This document shows, piece by piece, positions 1-6,775 of a DNA stretch of 20,291 nt (position 1 is its first letter; each line of letters begins with the position of its first letter). The notes beneath the pieces are model-generated. The model saw nothing but the letters and a program-made list of their open reading frames with translations. It had not been told where the DNA came from and did not search any database. Source of the stretch: Verrucomicrobiota bacterium (lineage in GTDB: Bacteria; Verrucomicrobiota; Verrucomicrobiia; Methylacidiphilales; Verrucolacustridaceae). The translations under genes were made by a program, and so were the position numbers. The stretch is from contig VHDM01000014.1 of the NCBI GenBank assembly GCA_016876055.1, positions 1 to 20,291 on the forward strand, read 5' to 3'.

Positions 1-463
1 CCCACTCCACCAGCCCCTTCAATTGCTCCGCCTGCCCCGTCGCAAACAGCTCTCCCTGCATCGCCTGCGCCTTCTTGAGACGGTGCGGGCACAAGTAGTT
101 CTGCCTCCCCTTCAACAGCGCCGCGGTAAACTCAAACGGCACCAACGACTGCACAATCGGCACATCTTTGCCAAACAGCTGCTCCTGCAGATGGATCGTG
201 TAGGTGCTGACGATCGCCTTTCTTCCTGATTCAGCCGCGTACGCCGCCGGCACCAGATACGCCAAGCTCTTCCCTGTTCCCGTCCCCGCCTCCACCACCA
301 AGTGCTGCTTCCCCTCGATCACCTCCGCCACCTTCTCCGCCATCTTGGCCTGTCCCGGCCTCGACTCATATCCCTTCGCCCCCGCCAACGCCCCCTGCGC
401 CCCGAAAAATCCCCGGACGGACTCCGCCAACCCCGCCCGATGAACTCCGTTCTTCCCCTTCAC
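1..463 (-). CDS. DinG/YoaA-type ATP-dependent DNA helicase, N-terminal part (cut by window edge)
   Basis: This is the amino end of a superfamily 2 Rad3/XPD-like helicase; the rest lies before position 1. After a short leader the protein reads GYESRPGQAKMAEKV, the Q-motif-like region of DinG proteins. It continues with the Walker A motif EAGTGTGKSLAYLVPA and motif Ia (STYTIHLQEQLF). NYLCPHRL then supplies what is probably the first cysteine of the iron-sulphur cluster. Such enzymes unwind DNA 5' to 3' during repair and at R-loops. The start is uncertain: GTG at 463 gives MKGKNGVHRAGL and TTG at 484 adds seven residues, and neither has a clear Shine-Dalgarno site. An in-frame TGA lies just upstream, so no longer start is possible. 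Family is well supported; the choice between DinG and YoaA-like subfamilies is open. Confidence 0.88.
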   Translation of the reverse strand, partial: MKGKNGVHRAGLAESVRGFFGAQGALAGAKGYESRPGQAKMAEKVAEVIEGKQHLVVEAGTGTGKSLAYLVPAAYAAESGRKAIVSTYTIHLQEQLFGKDVPIVQSLVPFEFTAALLKGRQNYLCPHRLKKAQAMQGELFATGQAEQLKGLVEW

Positions 464-492
464 CCGTCCATCATTGGTTTTCAACCCAAGAC

Positions 493-502
493 TTCAATTG
501 AA
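493..502. promoter_or_regulatory. Perfect 10-bp palindrome upstream of the helicase gene
   Basis: TTCAATTGAA is a perfect palindrome in the short spacer between the helicase start (463 or 484, minus strand) and the stop of the upstream cbiX-like gene. It is AT-rich in a GC-rich neighbourhood and lies 9 to 30 bases before the candidate starts. It could be an operator or part of a promoter, but nothing else supports this. Confidence 0.2.
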
Positions 503-519
503 ACTTAGCATTTGGCAGA

Positions 520-534
520 GCCCGGGGTCCGGGC
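520..534 (-). terminator. GC-rich hairpin just after the cbiX-like gene, no U-tract
   Basis: GCCCGG-GGT-CCGGGC is a perfect six-pair stem with a three-base loop. It starts three bases after the cbiX-like stop on the minus strand. A terminator needs a U-run, and here the stem is followed only by TCTGCC. It may cause pausing or protect the 3' end, but as an intrinsic terminator it is weak. Confidence 0.25.
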
Positions 535-537
535 GGG

Positions 538-1380
538 CTAGGCTTCTGCCACTTCCCGCCTACTCCCTTCCACCAGCGATTCCGCTGCCACCATCTTCAG
601 GATCAACTTCTCCATTTCCTCCGGCATTCCAATCGGCGCGCCATACCCGATCCATCTCCCGTCGACCTGGTGCCAGCCCTCTCTTCCGTGGGGAATTCCC
701 AGAAGCCCTGGCACATCTTCCGACCCGTGCAACCCACCCGCCAGAAAGTGGGGCAAAACCATCACTGGTCCTTCCGGCGCCGCCACCTGCCGCCAATCCG
801 CAATCTTCGGCTCCTCCTCTAAAAACATCGCCTTGGAAACCCTGTAACCATCTTTCCCTAAGTCTTCCGCCAGCGTGTCTGCCGCCACCCTTGACCCCTT
901 GTGTAACGGCGTCCCATGACTCGCTAAAAGTAAGCTGATCTGTTCCGGCTTCAGCCCATCTCCCTCTGGCTTTGATTTTCGCAGTAGGGAATCGAAAAAA
1001 TTCGTGATCCTCATCCTTATCCTCATCCGGGCTCGCAACTTCTCCGCCCTCTTCTTCATCAGCTGAAGCACTTCGGGTCGCGAACCCAACGGCTCAACGA
1101 TTCGACACGGTATGGGCGTGTTGCTGAACTGCTCCGTCAGCACCTTCTCCACGAAATACCCGCGGGCGAGAAACCACGGCACCACGATGGCCTCCTTGGC
1201 TTGCAGACCATGGAATACCTCCTGGAACGAAGGACTCTCTTTCCAGAAACCGGCCCGTACCTCCTTGAAAATCCTCCGCCGCTGCAACCTCCTCGCCGTC
1301 TCTCGGGTATGCCGACTCGAATCCCTGTTTTTCGTGCTTCCGTGCCCGGCGAGGATGAGCACCGTTTCCTTAAGCTTCAT
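538..1380 (-). CDS. Two-domain CbiX/SirB-like sirohydrochlorin chelatase family protein
   Basis: The 280-residue protein holds two CbiX-type domains. The first begins VLILAGHGSTKNRDS and contains VVPWFLARGYFVEKVL. The second begins SLLLASHGTPLHKG and contains MVLPHFLAGGLHGSEDVP. In this family the histidine of the (A/S)HG motif and a second histidine after the P-F strand bind metal and substrate. The C-terminal domain keeps both (SHGT and GGLHG). The N-terminal domain has tyrosine (RGYF) at the second place, so the C-terminal half looks more complete. Family members insert cobalt, nickel or iron into sirohydrochlorin. No other cobalamin or sirohaem gene is in the window, so substrate and metal are unknown. 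The linker carries a hexamer DNA repeat. The start has a strong AGGAGG (1385-1390) four bases before ATG. Confidence 0.82.
   Translation of the reverse strand: MKLKETVLILAGHGSTKNRDSSRHTRETARRLQRRRIFKEVRAGFWKESPSFQEVFHGLQAKEAIVVPWFLARGYFVEKVLTEQFSNTPIPCRIVEPLGSRPEVLQLMKKRAEKLRARMRIRMRITNFFDSLLRKSKPEGDGLKPEQISLLLASHGTPLHKGSRVAADTLAEDLGKDGYRVSKAMFLEEEPKIADWRQVAAPEGPVMVLPHFLAGGLHGSEDVPGLLGIPHGREGWHQVDGRWIGYGAPIGMPEEMEKLILKMVAAESLVEGSRREVAEA
1007..1028. repeat. Short tandem hexamer repeat inside the cbiX-like gene
   Basis: The plus strand carries about 3.7 copies of a degenerate hexamer, ATCCT(C/T), in frame within the gene. On the coding strand it reads GGATGA-GGATAA-GGATGA and encodes MRIRMRI in the linker between the two chelatase domains. 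The six-base unit preserves the reading frame whatever the copy number. A shorter related string, AATCCTCATCC, lies at 16995-17005 in a gene spacer. Confidence 0.7.
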
Positions 1381-1467
1381 CCGCCCTCCTCAGCCTCATG
1401 GCTTTCCGAATCGAAAAGCTGTGGTTTCGGTTTTTCGCGCCCAGCCCCCTCCGTCGGGGCGAGGAAC

Positions 1468-2658
1468 CTAGTTTCCGCGCACCGGAATTCCCTGCGGGCC
1501 CGCATCGCCCGACGCATCGGGCAACAACGGGGCGGGTTCCACAATCCGGGAACTTTCCGGTCGCGCCGCCACCTTGATCGTAAAGGTCTCTTCCTTCCCG
1601 TTCCGTCGAACCTTGACTGGCACCTTTTCCCCTACGTTGGCAAAGAAGGCCGAATCCAAGACATCGGAAGGTTCCCGCACGGGACGACCCCCGATCGCGA
1701 TCACTTCATCCCCGGCCTTGAGCCCGCTCCTTTCTGCCGGGGTTCCCTTGTAGAGCCGGTCCACAAACACCGGCGCACCCCGGTCTTGCCGGCTTCGGTC
1801 CGGCATCACCCCCACGCCCAGCCAGCCGTGCTTCGGTTCTCCAAATCGTTCGATATCCGCAGCCACCTTGGCGGCCGCCTCTACGGGGAGCGCGTAACAG
1901 GCCTTGCCCTCGTCGATCTCGAGCATCAACACTCCCACCACCTGCCCTTGGCTATCCAACAGAGGGCCGCCGATCTGGCCGGGCTTGATGGGCAGATTTG
2001 CCCGGATATGAGTGGTCGCAAAAAATCGGGTCAGATATTTCACATCGAACCCCGCCACCAGCCCGAAAGTTGGCTCGGCTTTCAGGTCATAGGGGAAAGC
2101 CACGCTCACCACCGCCGAGGCTGGCCGCAGCCCCGCGGATTCCCCCAACAACAGATAAGGGGTTTGCCCCGCCTTGACCCTCAGCAGCGCCACTCCGCTC
2201 CGCGGATCCCGTCCCAAAATTTTCGCAGGGAAACCCCGCCCGCCCACCTCCACCGTCGCCTCCTTGGCCTGACCCACCACTGCGTAGGCCGTCAGAATCG
2301 TCCCTTGTTCGTCAACAAAGAAGCCGGTGCCCGCCAGTTGCGCGTTGCCATCGGTGGCTCGAACCCGAACCACCGCCGGGGCCGCCTGTTCATACACATG
2401 GCTCACTTCCGCCGCGATCTTGTCAAACACCCCACTTGTGGCGCTTCCCGAACCCGCGGGATTTTCTGGAACGCGCACTGCCTGGTTGCGGGTGACTTCG
2501 ATCTCTTCCACTTCGACCGATTCGGCCACGATGGGAATAGCCGCCTCTTTGGTTGGCAAGCCGCGCCAGATCATCACCCCGGCCGCGAGCGCGCCAAAGA
2601 TGAGGAGGGAGGAAAAGAGGAGTTTAGAACGTGAGCCGGGAATCATATGCCAGAGCAT
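1468..2658 (-). CDS. HtrA/DegS-like membrane-anchored PDZ protein lacking the serine-protease triad
   Basis: The order is a short N-terminus, one membrane segment (about residues 12-32), a low-complexity stalk, a trypsin-like S1C domain (about 80-270) and a PDZ domain (about 277-365, with GWLGVGV and GTPAERSGLKAGDEVIAIGG). The fold is recognisable but all three catalytic positions are changed. The usual TNxHVV reads TAYAVV (His to Ala126), DPRSD(I/L)A reads DPRSGVA (Asp to Gly155), and GNSGGP reads GQIGGP (Ser to Ile229). It should be a pseudoprotease that binds peptides or senses a signal in the periplasm. It follows an ECF sigma factor and a probable anti-sigma factor, where an active DegS-like protease might be expected. 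The start at 2658 overlaps the upstream gene by 35 bases; a second ATG at 2646 is equally possible. Neither has a good ribosome site. Confidence 0.85.
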   Translation of the reverse strand: MLWHMIPGSRSKLLFSSLLIFGALAAGVMIWRGLPTKEAAIPIVAESVEVEEIEVTRNQAVRVPENPAGSGSATSGVFDKIAAEVSHVYEQAAPAVVRVRATDGNAQLAGTGFFVDEQGTILTAYAVVGQAKEATVEVGGRGFPAKILGRDPRSGVALLRVKAGQTPYLLLGESAGLRPASAVVSVAFPYDLKAEPTFGLVAGFDVKYLTRFFATTHIRANLPIKPGQIGGPLLDSQGQVVGVLMLEIDEGKACYALPVEAAAKVAADIERFGEPKHGWLGVGVMPDRSRQDRGAPVFVDRLYKGTPAERSGLKAGDEVIAIGGRPVREPSDVLDSAFFANVGEKVPVKVRRNGKEETFTIKVAARPESSRIVEPAPLLPDASGDAGPQGIPVRGN

Positions 2659-3088
2659 TGTGCCCGTTCACATAGAGAGGCGGAATCTGAATCTCATCGC
2701 CCCCAGCCGCCGTTTCGATCAGCTCGGGCTGAAGTTCTTTGAAGGCCTGGTCGTGGACCGCGGCCACTACAATACCCTTGGGATGCACAACCTTCCCGTC
2801 TGCCAGTTGCGCCGTCCCGGGTTGGGTGGGTCCAAGGAAAAAAGCCACGCCCGCCACCAGGCAGGCCGCCGATGCCGCTACGGTCGCCAATCTCGGCACC
2901 CCAGCCACCCAAGGCTCGCACAAGACCTCGACCAACTTTGCATACCACGGCTCTTGCTGCAGAATCTCGCGACGCTGATACGCGTGGAAAGCGTCCAGAA
3001 AACGATCGAAGTATTCCCGCCCAGGCGTCTCCAGCCGTTTCAGATGAAGAAGCTTCTGCAGCTCACTAAAATCTTCTTTTTGGCTCAT
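2624..3088 (-). CDS. Small single-helix membrane protein, probable anti-sigma factor
   Basis: The 154-residue protein has a charged cytoplasmic N-terminal part (about 1-62), one membrane helix (about 63-86, rich in Ala, Val and Leu) and a C-terminal part outside the membrane. The N-terminal motif LKRLETPGREYFDRFLDAF resembles small proteins found beside ECF sigma factors in Verrucomicrobiota (recalled, not searched). It has only one cysteine and no HxxxCxxC zinc motif, so it is not a ZAS-type anti-sigma factor. The gene follows the sigma gene by 18 bases. An AAGGA lies 13 bases before the ATG, which is rather far. The gene end overlaps the HtrA-like gene, suggesting coupled translation. The anti-sigma role is inferred from topology and position. 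Confidence 0.7.
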   Translation of the reverse strand: MSQKEDFSELQKLLHLKRLETPGREYFDRFLDAFHAYQRREILQQEPWYAKLVEVLCEPWVAGVPRLATVAASAACLVAGVAFFLGPTQPGTAQLADGKVVHPKGIVVAAVHDQAFKELQPELIETAAGGDEIQIPPLYVNGHNALAYDSRLTF

Positions 3089-3106
3089 GAGAGAATGTAA
3101 ATCCTT

Positions 3107-3721
3107 TTACCTTTTTAGGTAAATGCCAAGCGATTTTTGCAGTTGTTTGTGAGCATAGTGGAGCCTGGACCTAACGGTCCCTTCTGTGCACCCCATGACC
3201 TTGGCGATCTCGGCATGCGCAAGTCCTTGTATATCAAATAAAGTTACCACGGTTCTATGTTCCTTCGACAGCTTAAGCATACTTTCGTTCAATTTATTTT
3301 GTAACTCGTTCAGCACAATGGCTTTGTTAGGATTGTTTTGGGGTGAAACGTCAGGCAGATCGACCTTGGGCAAACCCTCTTCGTCTAAATCATTCAAACT
3401 CATCGCACCTTGCCGCCTCTTGCGCTTGTCCAAAAAGTTAAAACTCCGGTTGATCGCAATCCGATAAATCCAAGTGTAGAACGAACTCTGACCTCGAAAG
3501 GTTGGTAAACTGCGGTAAGCCTTGTCGAAAACCTCCATTAAAAGGTCGTTGGTGTCCTCATGGTTCGAGGTCAGATGATAGATCACCCCGTACAAACGCC
3601 CTTGAAACCTTCGAATCAATTCATCATATGCCGCCAAATCACCCTGAAGCGTTGACGCCACCAACTCTTCATCGGTCGGCCCGCTCTCCAGATCTGCTGG
3701 TAAAACCCTTTCCACCGCCAT
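3107..3721 (-). CDS. ECF-family RNA polymerase sigma factor (RpoE-like)
   Basis: The 204-residue protein has the two ECF domains. Region 2 runs from about residue 34 to 105 (YDELIRRFQGRLYGVIYHLT, DTNDLLMEVFDKAYRSLPTF, SSFYTWIYRIAINRSFN). Region 4 runs from about 150 to 200 (LSKEHRTVVTLFDIQGLAHA, MGCTEGTVRSRLHYA, the helix-turn-helix that reads the -35 element). It would direct RNA polymerase to a stress or envelope regulon and be held by the membrane protein encoded next. Base composition stands out: my count over 3181-3540 is 162 G+C of 360 (45%), against 60% and 75% in two 60-base samples of neighbouring genes (2041-2100 and 4741-4800). The ATG at 3721 has only a weak ribosome site. Two palindromes lie upstream. 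Confidence 0.95.
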   Translation of the reverse strand: MAVERVLPADLESGPTDEELVASTLQGDLAAYDELIRRFQGRLYGVIYHLTSNHEDTNDLLMEVFDKAYRSLPTFRGQSSFYTWIYRIAINRSFNFLDKRKRRQGAMSLNDLDEEGLPKVDLPDVSPQNNPNKAIVLNELQNKLNESMLKLSKEHRTVVTLFDIQGLAHAEIAKVMGCTEGTVRSRLHYAHKQLQKSLGIYLKR

Positions 3722-3971
3722 GGCAACACCCTAACCCCGCTCAAACCTCTTTTGAAGTGGCGATATTTAAGGAAAGCGGCTCTTTCTGCCCGTGCGCACC
3801 GGGAAATCTCACACTTGGGACGACCGGGATTGGCTTGCGCCCCCAAGGCAACGGAACCTGCCTCGGCATTGCCGAAAACCATTGGTAAAAGGATGCCACC
3901 TCGTCGCACCGAACAGAATTCATCCCCATGAAACGGACAGGGCAAGTGCCCTGCCGCCATGGATTCATGGG
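3722..3971. promoter_or_regulatory. 250-base spacer upstream of the sigma gene with two inverted repeats
   Basis: No convincing gene lies here. On the minus strand the spacer runs from the end of the polyprenyl synthase gene to the sigma start. It holds two operator-like inverted repeats, CAGGGCAAGTGCCCTG at 3938-3953 (7-base arms, 2-base centre) and TCGGCATTGCCGA at 3863-3875 (6-base arms, 1-base centre). An AT-rich TTAAATAT lies about 45-55 bases before the sigma ATG and could be a -10 region, but I see no good -35. A 75-codon open frame crosses the spacer but looks non-coding. Confidence 0.35.
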
Positions 3972-4973
3972 CTAACCTTCCATTTGGCGCAAGAAAGCCT
4001 GCAGCCGTTCGGTCAGTCCCCTCAACTCCCCGTCCGCATCCCCCAACACCACCAAATCTCCTTTGGCCCGTTCCAGCAGTTCCACCGCCTTGCGCATTGC
4101 AAACCGGATGCCTCCGGCCGCGCGAACTTTCGCCACCCCTCTGCCCTCCCCTTTCACCAGCTCCGCTCTCAGCACCTCCGACTCCGCTTGGGGCAGGGTT
4201 TGCAACGCATGCAGCACCGGCAGGGTCCATTTTCCTTTTTGTAAATCCGTGCCCAGCGTCTTGCCGCTTTCCTCGTCGGTGCCGGTTAGATCGAGCACGT
4301 CATCGTAAATTTGGTAGGCACAACCCAGCTGATATCCGAAGGACCGTGCGGCCTCCCGGCGGGACGCCGCCGTTCGGTGCAAAAGGAAGGGCACTTCTGC
4401 CGCCGCCCGAAAGAGCGCCCCGGTCTTGAGACCCACCATATGAAGATAATCCGCCGACGACATTTTTAGGTCAAAGCGCCGCTGGGTCTGCAAAATTTCC
4501 CCCTCACAAAGGTGGCGCGAGGCTTCGGCAATCTTGCGGGCCACCTCCGCGTCCTCCAGTTTTGTCGCCAACTGCAGCCCGTGGGCAAAGAGCGCATCCC
4601 CCAAAAGCACCGAAAGTTCCGTGCCCCACTTCATATTGCAGGTGGCCCGCGATCTCCGCAGATTCGCCCGGTCCAGCACATCGTCGTGGACCAGCGATGC
4701 CACGTGGACCAGTTCCACGATCACAGCCAAGTCGCGGACGGATTCCGTCCACCCCCCCGCGGCTCGGCCGGCCAACAACACCAAGGCCGGTCGCAGGCGC
4801 TTGCCACCGCCCTCCAAAGCGTAGCGGACATACCCCTCCGCCCCGGGATCGAATTGGGAGGCTTGATGTAAAATTCTAGCCTCAACCTGCCTTAATTCCT
4901 TCTCCAGCTCCGGGGTCGGTCGAAACCAATCTACCGCCGGACGGAGCCTGTCCCTTATCTCTGACTCAAACAT
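3972..4973 (-). CDS. Polyprenyl diphosphate synthase (IspB-like)
   Basis: This all-alpha prenyltransferase condenses isopentenyl diphosphate onto an allylic primer. The first aspartate-rich motif is in LVHVASLVHDDVLDRANLRR, the second in YQIYDDVLDLTGTD, and GGGKRLRPALVLL holds the conserved basic residues. KTGALFRAA and GTDLQKGKWTLPVLHAL also match the family. I chose ATG 4973 (MFESEIRDRLRPAVDWF), giving 333 residues, normal for IspB-type enzymes. The frame stays open upstream to 5045, but those 24 codons look unlike the family. The product is probably a quinone side chain or other long chain; chain length cannot be read by eye. A TTGACT with a weak TAGGTT 16 bases later lies just upstream and might be a promoter. 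The sigma gene follows 250 bases on. Confidence 0.93.
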   Translation of the reverse strand: MFESEIRDRLRPAVDWFRPTPELEKELRQVEARILHQASQFDPGAEGYVRYALEGGGKRLRPALVLLAGRAAGGWTESVRDLAVIVELVHVASLVHDDVLDRANLRRSRATCNMKWGTELSVLLGDALFAHGLQLATKLEDAEVARKIAEASRHLCEGEILQTQRRFDLKMSSADYLHMVGLKTGALFRAAAEVPFLLHRTAASRREAARSFGYQLGCAYQIYDDVLDLTGTDEESGKTLGTDLQKGKWTLPVLHALQTLPQAESEVLRAELVKGEGRGVAKVRAAGGIRFAMRKAVELLERAKGDLVVLGDADGELRGLTERLQAFLRQMEG

Positions 4974-5038
4974 ATTTCTCAACCTAGAAACCGCTCCTTC
5001 CAAGTCAAACGACCCCCACCGTTGGCAGCCCCTCGCGG

Positions 5039-5830
5039 CTAGCACGTAACGCCATGCTGACGATCCCTCTGGGCCCTGGGCCGAAGGCTTTGGAGGGCCA
5101 TGCGCTCCTTAAGCCGCCCTGCTTTTGGCAGTAAAATAAATCCTGTTTCCCGATCGCCGATCACCTCACTCCTCGTTCCCCGATACATCCAGTGCCACAG
5201 CCCGATCAGGGCACAGAAGAAGGCGTCCGTCCGATCCTCGACTGGCTTGGACCATGGTCGGGTCAACAGGGACCGGGTGTCCGCATCAACCGCAAGCCGG
5301 GGAAACTTGTTCCCCAGACATTGCTTCAGCAACCGCTGAAGCCTCCGAAACTCCCTTCTCCGCTCCACCACACTCCCCTTCTTGTACTTCACGATCCTTG
5401 GAAGCCCGAACATCCGCACCATCGCCGGATGGGGATACACCTCCGCCACGGTTTTCTTTTCCGCGGTTGGTTCCCAACCCACCCGAAACCCCTCCTTTTC
5501 TAAAAGCCTGGCGATCCGGGGTGGGCGCGGACACTTGGTGAGGTTCGCCGGATGGCAGGCTGCATGCTCCCGATGGAACATCCGGTGGGTCAAGCGATCC
5601 ACCGGCCGCGTCCCAGTCTGGTTCGGACAAACCAGCGGTGCATCCACCGCGACAAATACCGATTTCCACGTTTTCTCCTTCCCCCGGATCGCTGCCAAAA
5701 GCTCCTGGTCCCCCTGCGGATAGGCAAACCCGGCCACCCTTCCCCTCTTTCCGTTCCACTCCAGAAAGCAGAGCCCGTCGTGCTTTTTTTCCCCCCACGC
5801 CAAATCCACACCTACCAGCAGAACTTTCAC
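5039..5830 (-). CDS. DUF429 family protein (predicted RNase H-fold nuclease)
   Basis: The protein starts with the strand LLVGVDLAWG, followed by SVFVAVDAPLVCPNQTGTRP, HAACHPANLTKCPRPPRIA, EVYPHPAMVRMFGL and VEDRTDAFFCALIGLWHWMY. These are conserved blocks of DUF429, thought to have an RNase H-like fold with acidic residues on successive strands. The cellular role is unknown. The start is odd. AGGAGG at 5830-5835 directly touches the GTG at 5830, which is too close to serve it. The same site sits eight bases before an in-frame CTG at 5821 that would give M-L-V-G-V-D-L-A-W, a natural family start. A TTG at 5878 would add 16 residues. Coordinates use the GTG. The gene lies head to head with the ZIP transporter gene, separated by roughly 90 bases. 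Confidence 0.8.
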   Translation of the reverse strand: MKVLLVGVDLAWGEKKHDGLCFLEWNGKRGRVAGFAYPQGDQELLAAIRGKEKTWKSVFVAVDAPLVCPNQTGTRPVDRLTHRMFHREHAACHPANLTKCPRPPRIARLLEKEGFRVGWEPTAEKKTVAEVYPHPAMVRMFGLPRIVKYKKGSVVERRREFRRLQRLLKQCLGNKFPRLAVDADTRSLLTRPWSKPVEDRTDAFFCALIGLWHWMYRGTRSEVIGDRETGFILLPKAGRLKERMALQSLRPRAQRDRQHGVTC

Positions 5831-5926
5831 CTCCTGATTCTTGCCCCAGCCCCGCCCCAGCGAAAGGCGGATCCTCAAATCGTCGGCTCGCGGCTTACCA
5901 CGCTTCTGGGATAGACTGTGAAAATC

Positions 5927-6775
5927 ATGGAAATCGGTTCTTTCTGGATCGCGTTCGGGCTGACGCTCTTTGCCGGCTTGGCCACCGGCATCGGCAGCAT
6001 CATCGCCTTCATGGCCAAACAGACCAATCACCGCTTCCTCTCCATCTCCACCGGATTTTCCGCCGGCGTCATGCTCTACGTCTCCTTTGTGGAGATTTTT
6101 CAGAAGGGTGCCGTGGCCCTGACCCAGGCCTACGGTCCGGTCCAAGGAATCTGGCTCAACGTGGGCTTTTTCTTTCTGGGCATCCTTGTGGTGGGCCTGA
6201 TCGACAACCTCATTCCGGAAAAAGAAAATCCGCACGAACAGCCCTCCGCCTCCGCCCTCGCCCCCCTGCACAGTGCCCATCCCAAGACTCCCCACATGAG
6301 CAAGGAAAAGCTTCTCCGCATGGGCCTCTTCACCGCCTTTGCCATCGCCCTGCATAACTTTCCCGAGGGTCTGGCCACCTTCCTCGCCGCGTTGGAAAAC
6401 CCGGCCGTCGGCGTGGCCATCGCTATCGCCATCGCCCTCCACAACATCCCGGAAGGCATCAGCGTCTCCGTTCCTCTTTTTTACGCTACCGGAAGCCGCG
6501 CCAAGGCCTTCACCTACTCCTTCCTCAGTGGGCTGGCCGAACCGGTCGGGGCCGTCATCGCCTACTTCAGCCTCCGCTGGATGATGGGCGGGGAAATCCC
6601 CTCCCAGGTGATGGGAGCCTGCTTCGCCGCCGTCGCCGGGATCATGGTCTACATCAGTCTCGACGAGCTTCTTCCCACGAGCCGCGCCTACGGCAAGGGC
6701 CACGACAGTCTGCTCGGCCTGGTCGCCGGCATGGGCGTGATGGCGCTCAGCCTGCTGCTGATGAAACCGGGCTGA
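5927..6775 (+). CDS. zupT: ZIP family divalent-metal transporter (ZupT-like)
   Basis: The protein has about eight membrane segments in the ZIP arrangement. A histidine-containing cytoplasmic loop (about residues 100-125: EKENPHEQ, HSAHPKTPH) lies between segments III and IV. Segments IV and V carry the metal-site motifs ALHNFPEGLATF and ALHNIPEGISVS, as in ZupT. It would import zinc and other divalent ions across the inner membrane. Length (about 280 residues) is slightly above E. coli ZupT. ATG 5927 gives MEIGSFWIAFG; an in-frame GTG at 5918 would add three residues. Neither has a clear ribosome site. The TGA stop directly abuts the serS stop on the other strand, leaving no room for a separate terminator. 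Confidence 0.93.
   Translation: MEIGSFWIAFGLTLFAGLATGIGSIIAFMAKQTNHRFLSISTGFSAGVMLYVSFVEIFQKGAVALTQAYGPVQGIWLNVGFFFLGILVVGLIDNLIPEKENPHEQPSASALAPLHSAHPKTPHMSKEKLLRMGLFTAFAIALHNFPEGLATFLAALENPAVGVAIAIAIALHNIPEGISVSVPLFYATGSRAKAFTYSFLSGLAEPVGAVIAYFSLRWMMGGEIPSQVMGACFAAVAGIMVYISLDELLPTSRAYGKGHDSLLGLVAGMGVMALSLLLMKPG

Noticed and set aside
1201..2634. 477-codon plus-strand open frame across the HtrA-like gene
   Set aside because: It is rich in His, Arg and Pro with no domain; the minus strand encodes a clear S1C-PDZ protein.
3741..3968. 75-codon open frame on the minus strand between the polyprenyl synthase and sigma genes
   Set aside because: It reads through both palindromes, has no ribosome site and no recognisable motif. 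It looks like spacer that happens to be open.
5831..6703. Upstream extension of the DUF429 frame to a 554-codon protein
   Set aside because: The extension is antisense to the ZIP transporter gene and is His/Asp/Gly-rich with no domain. The conserved part begins near 5821.
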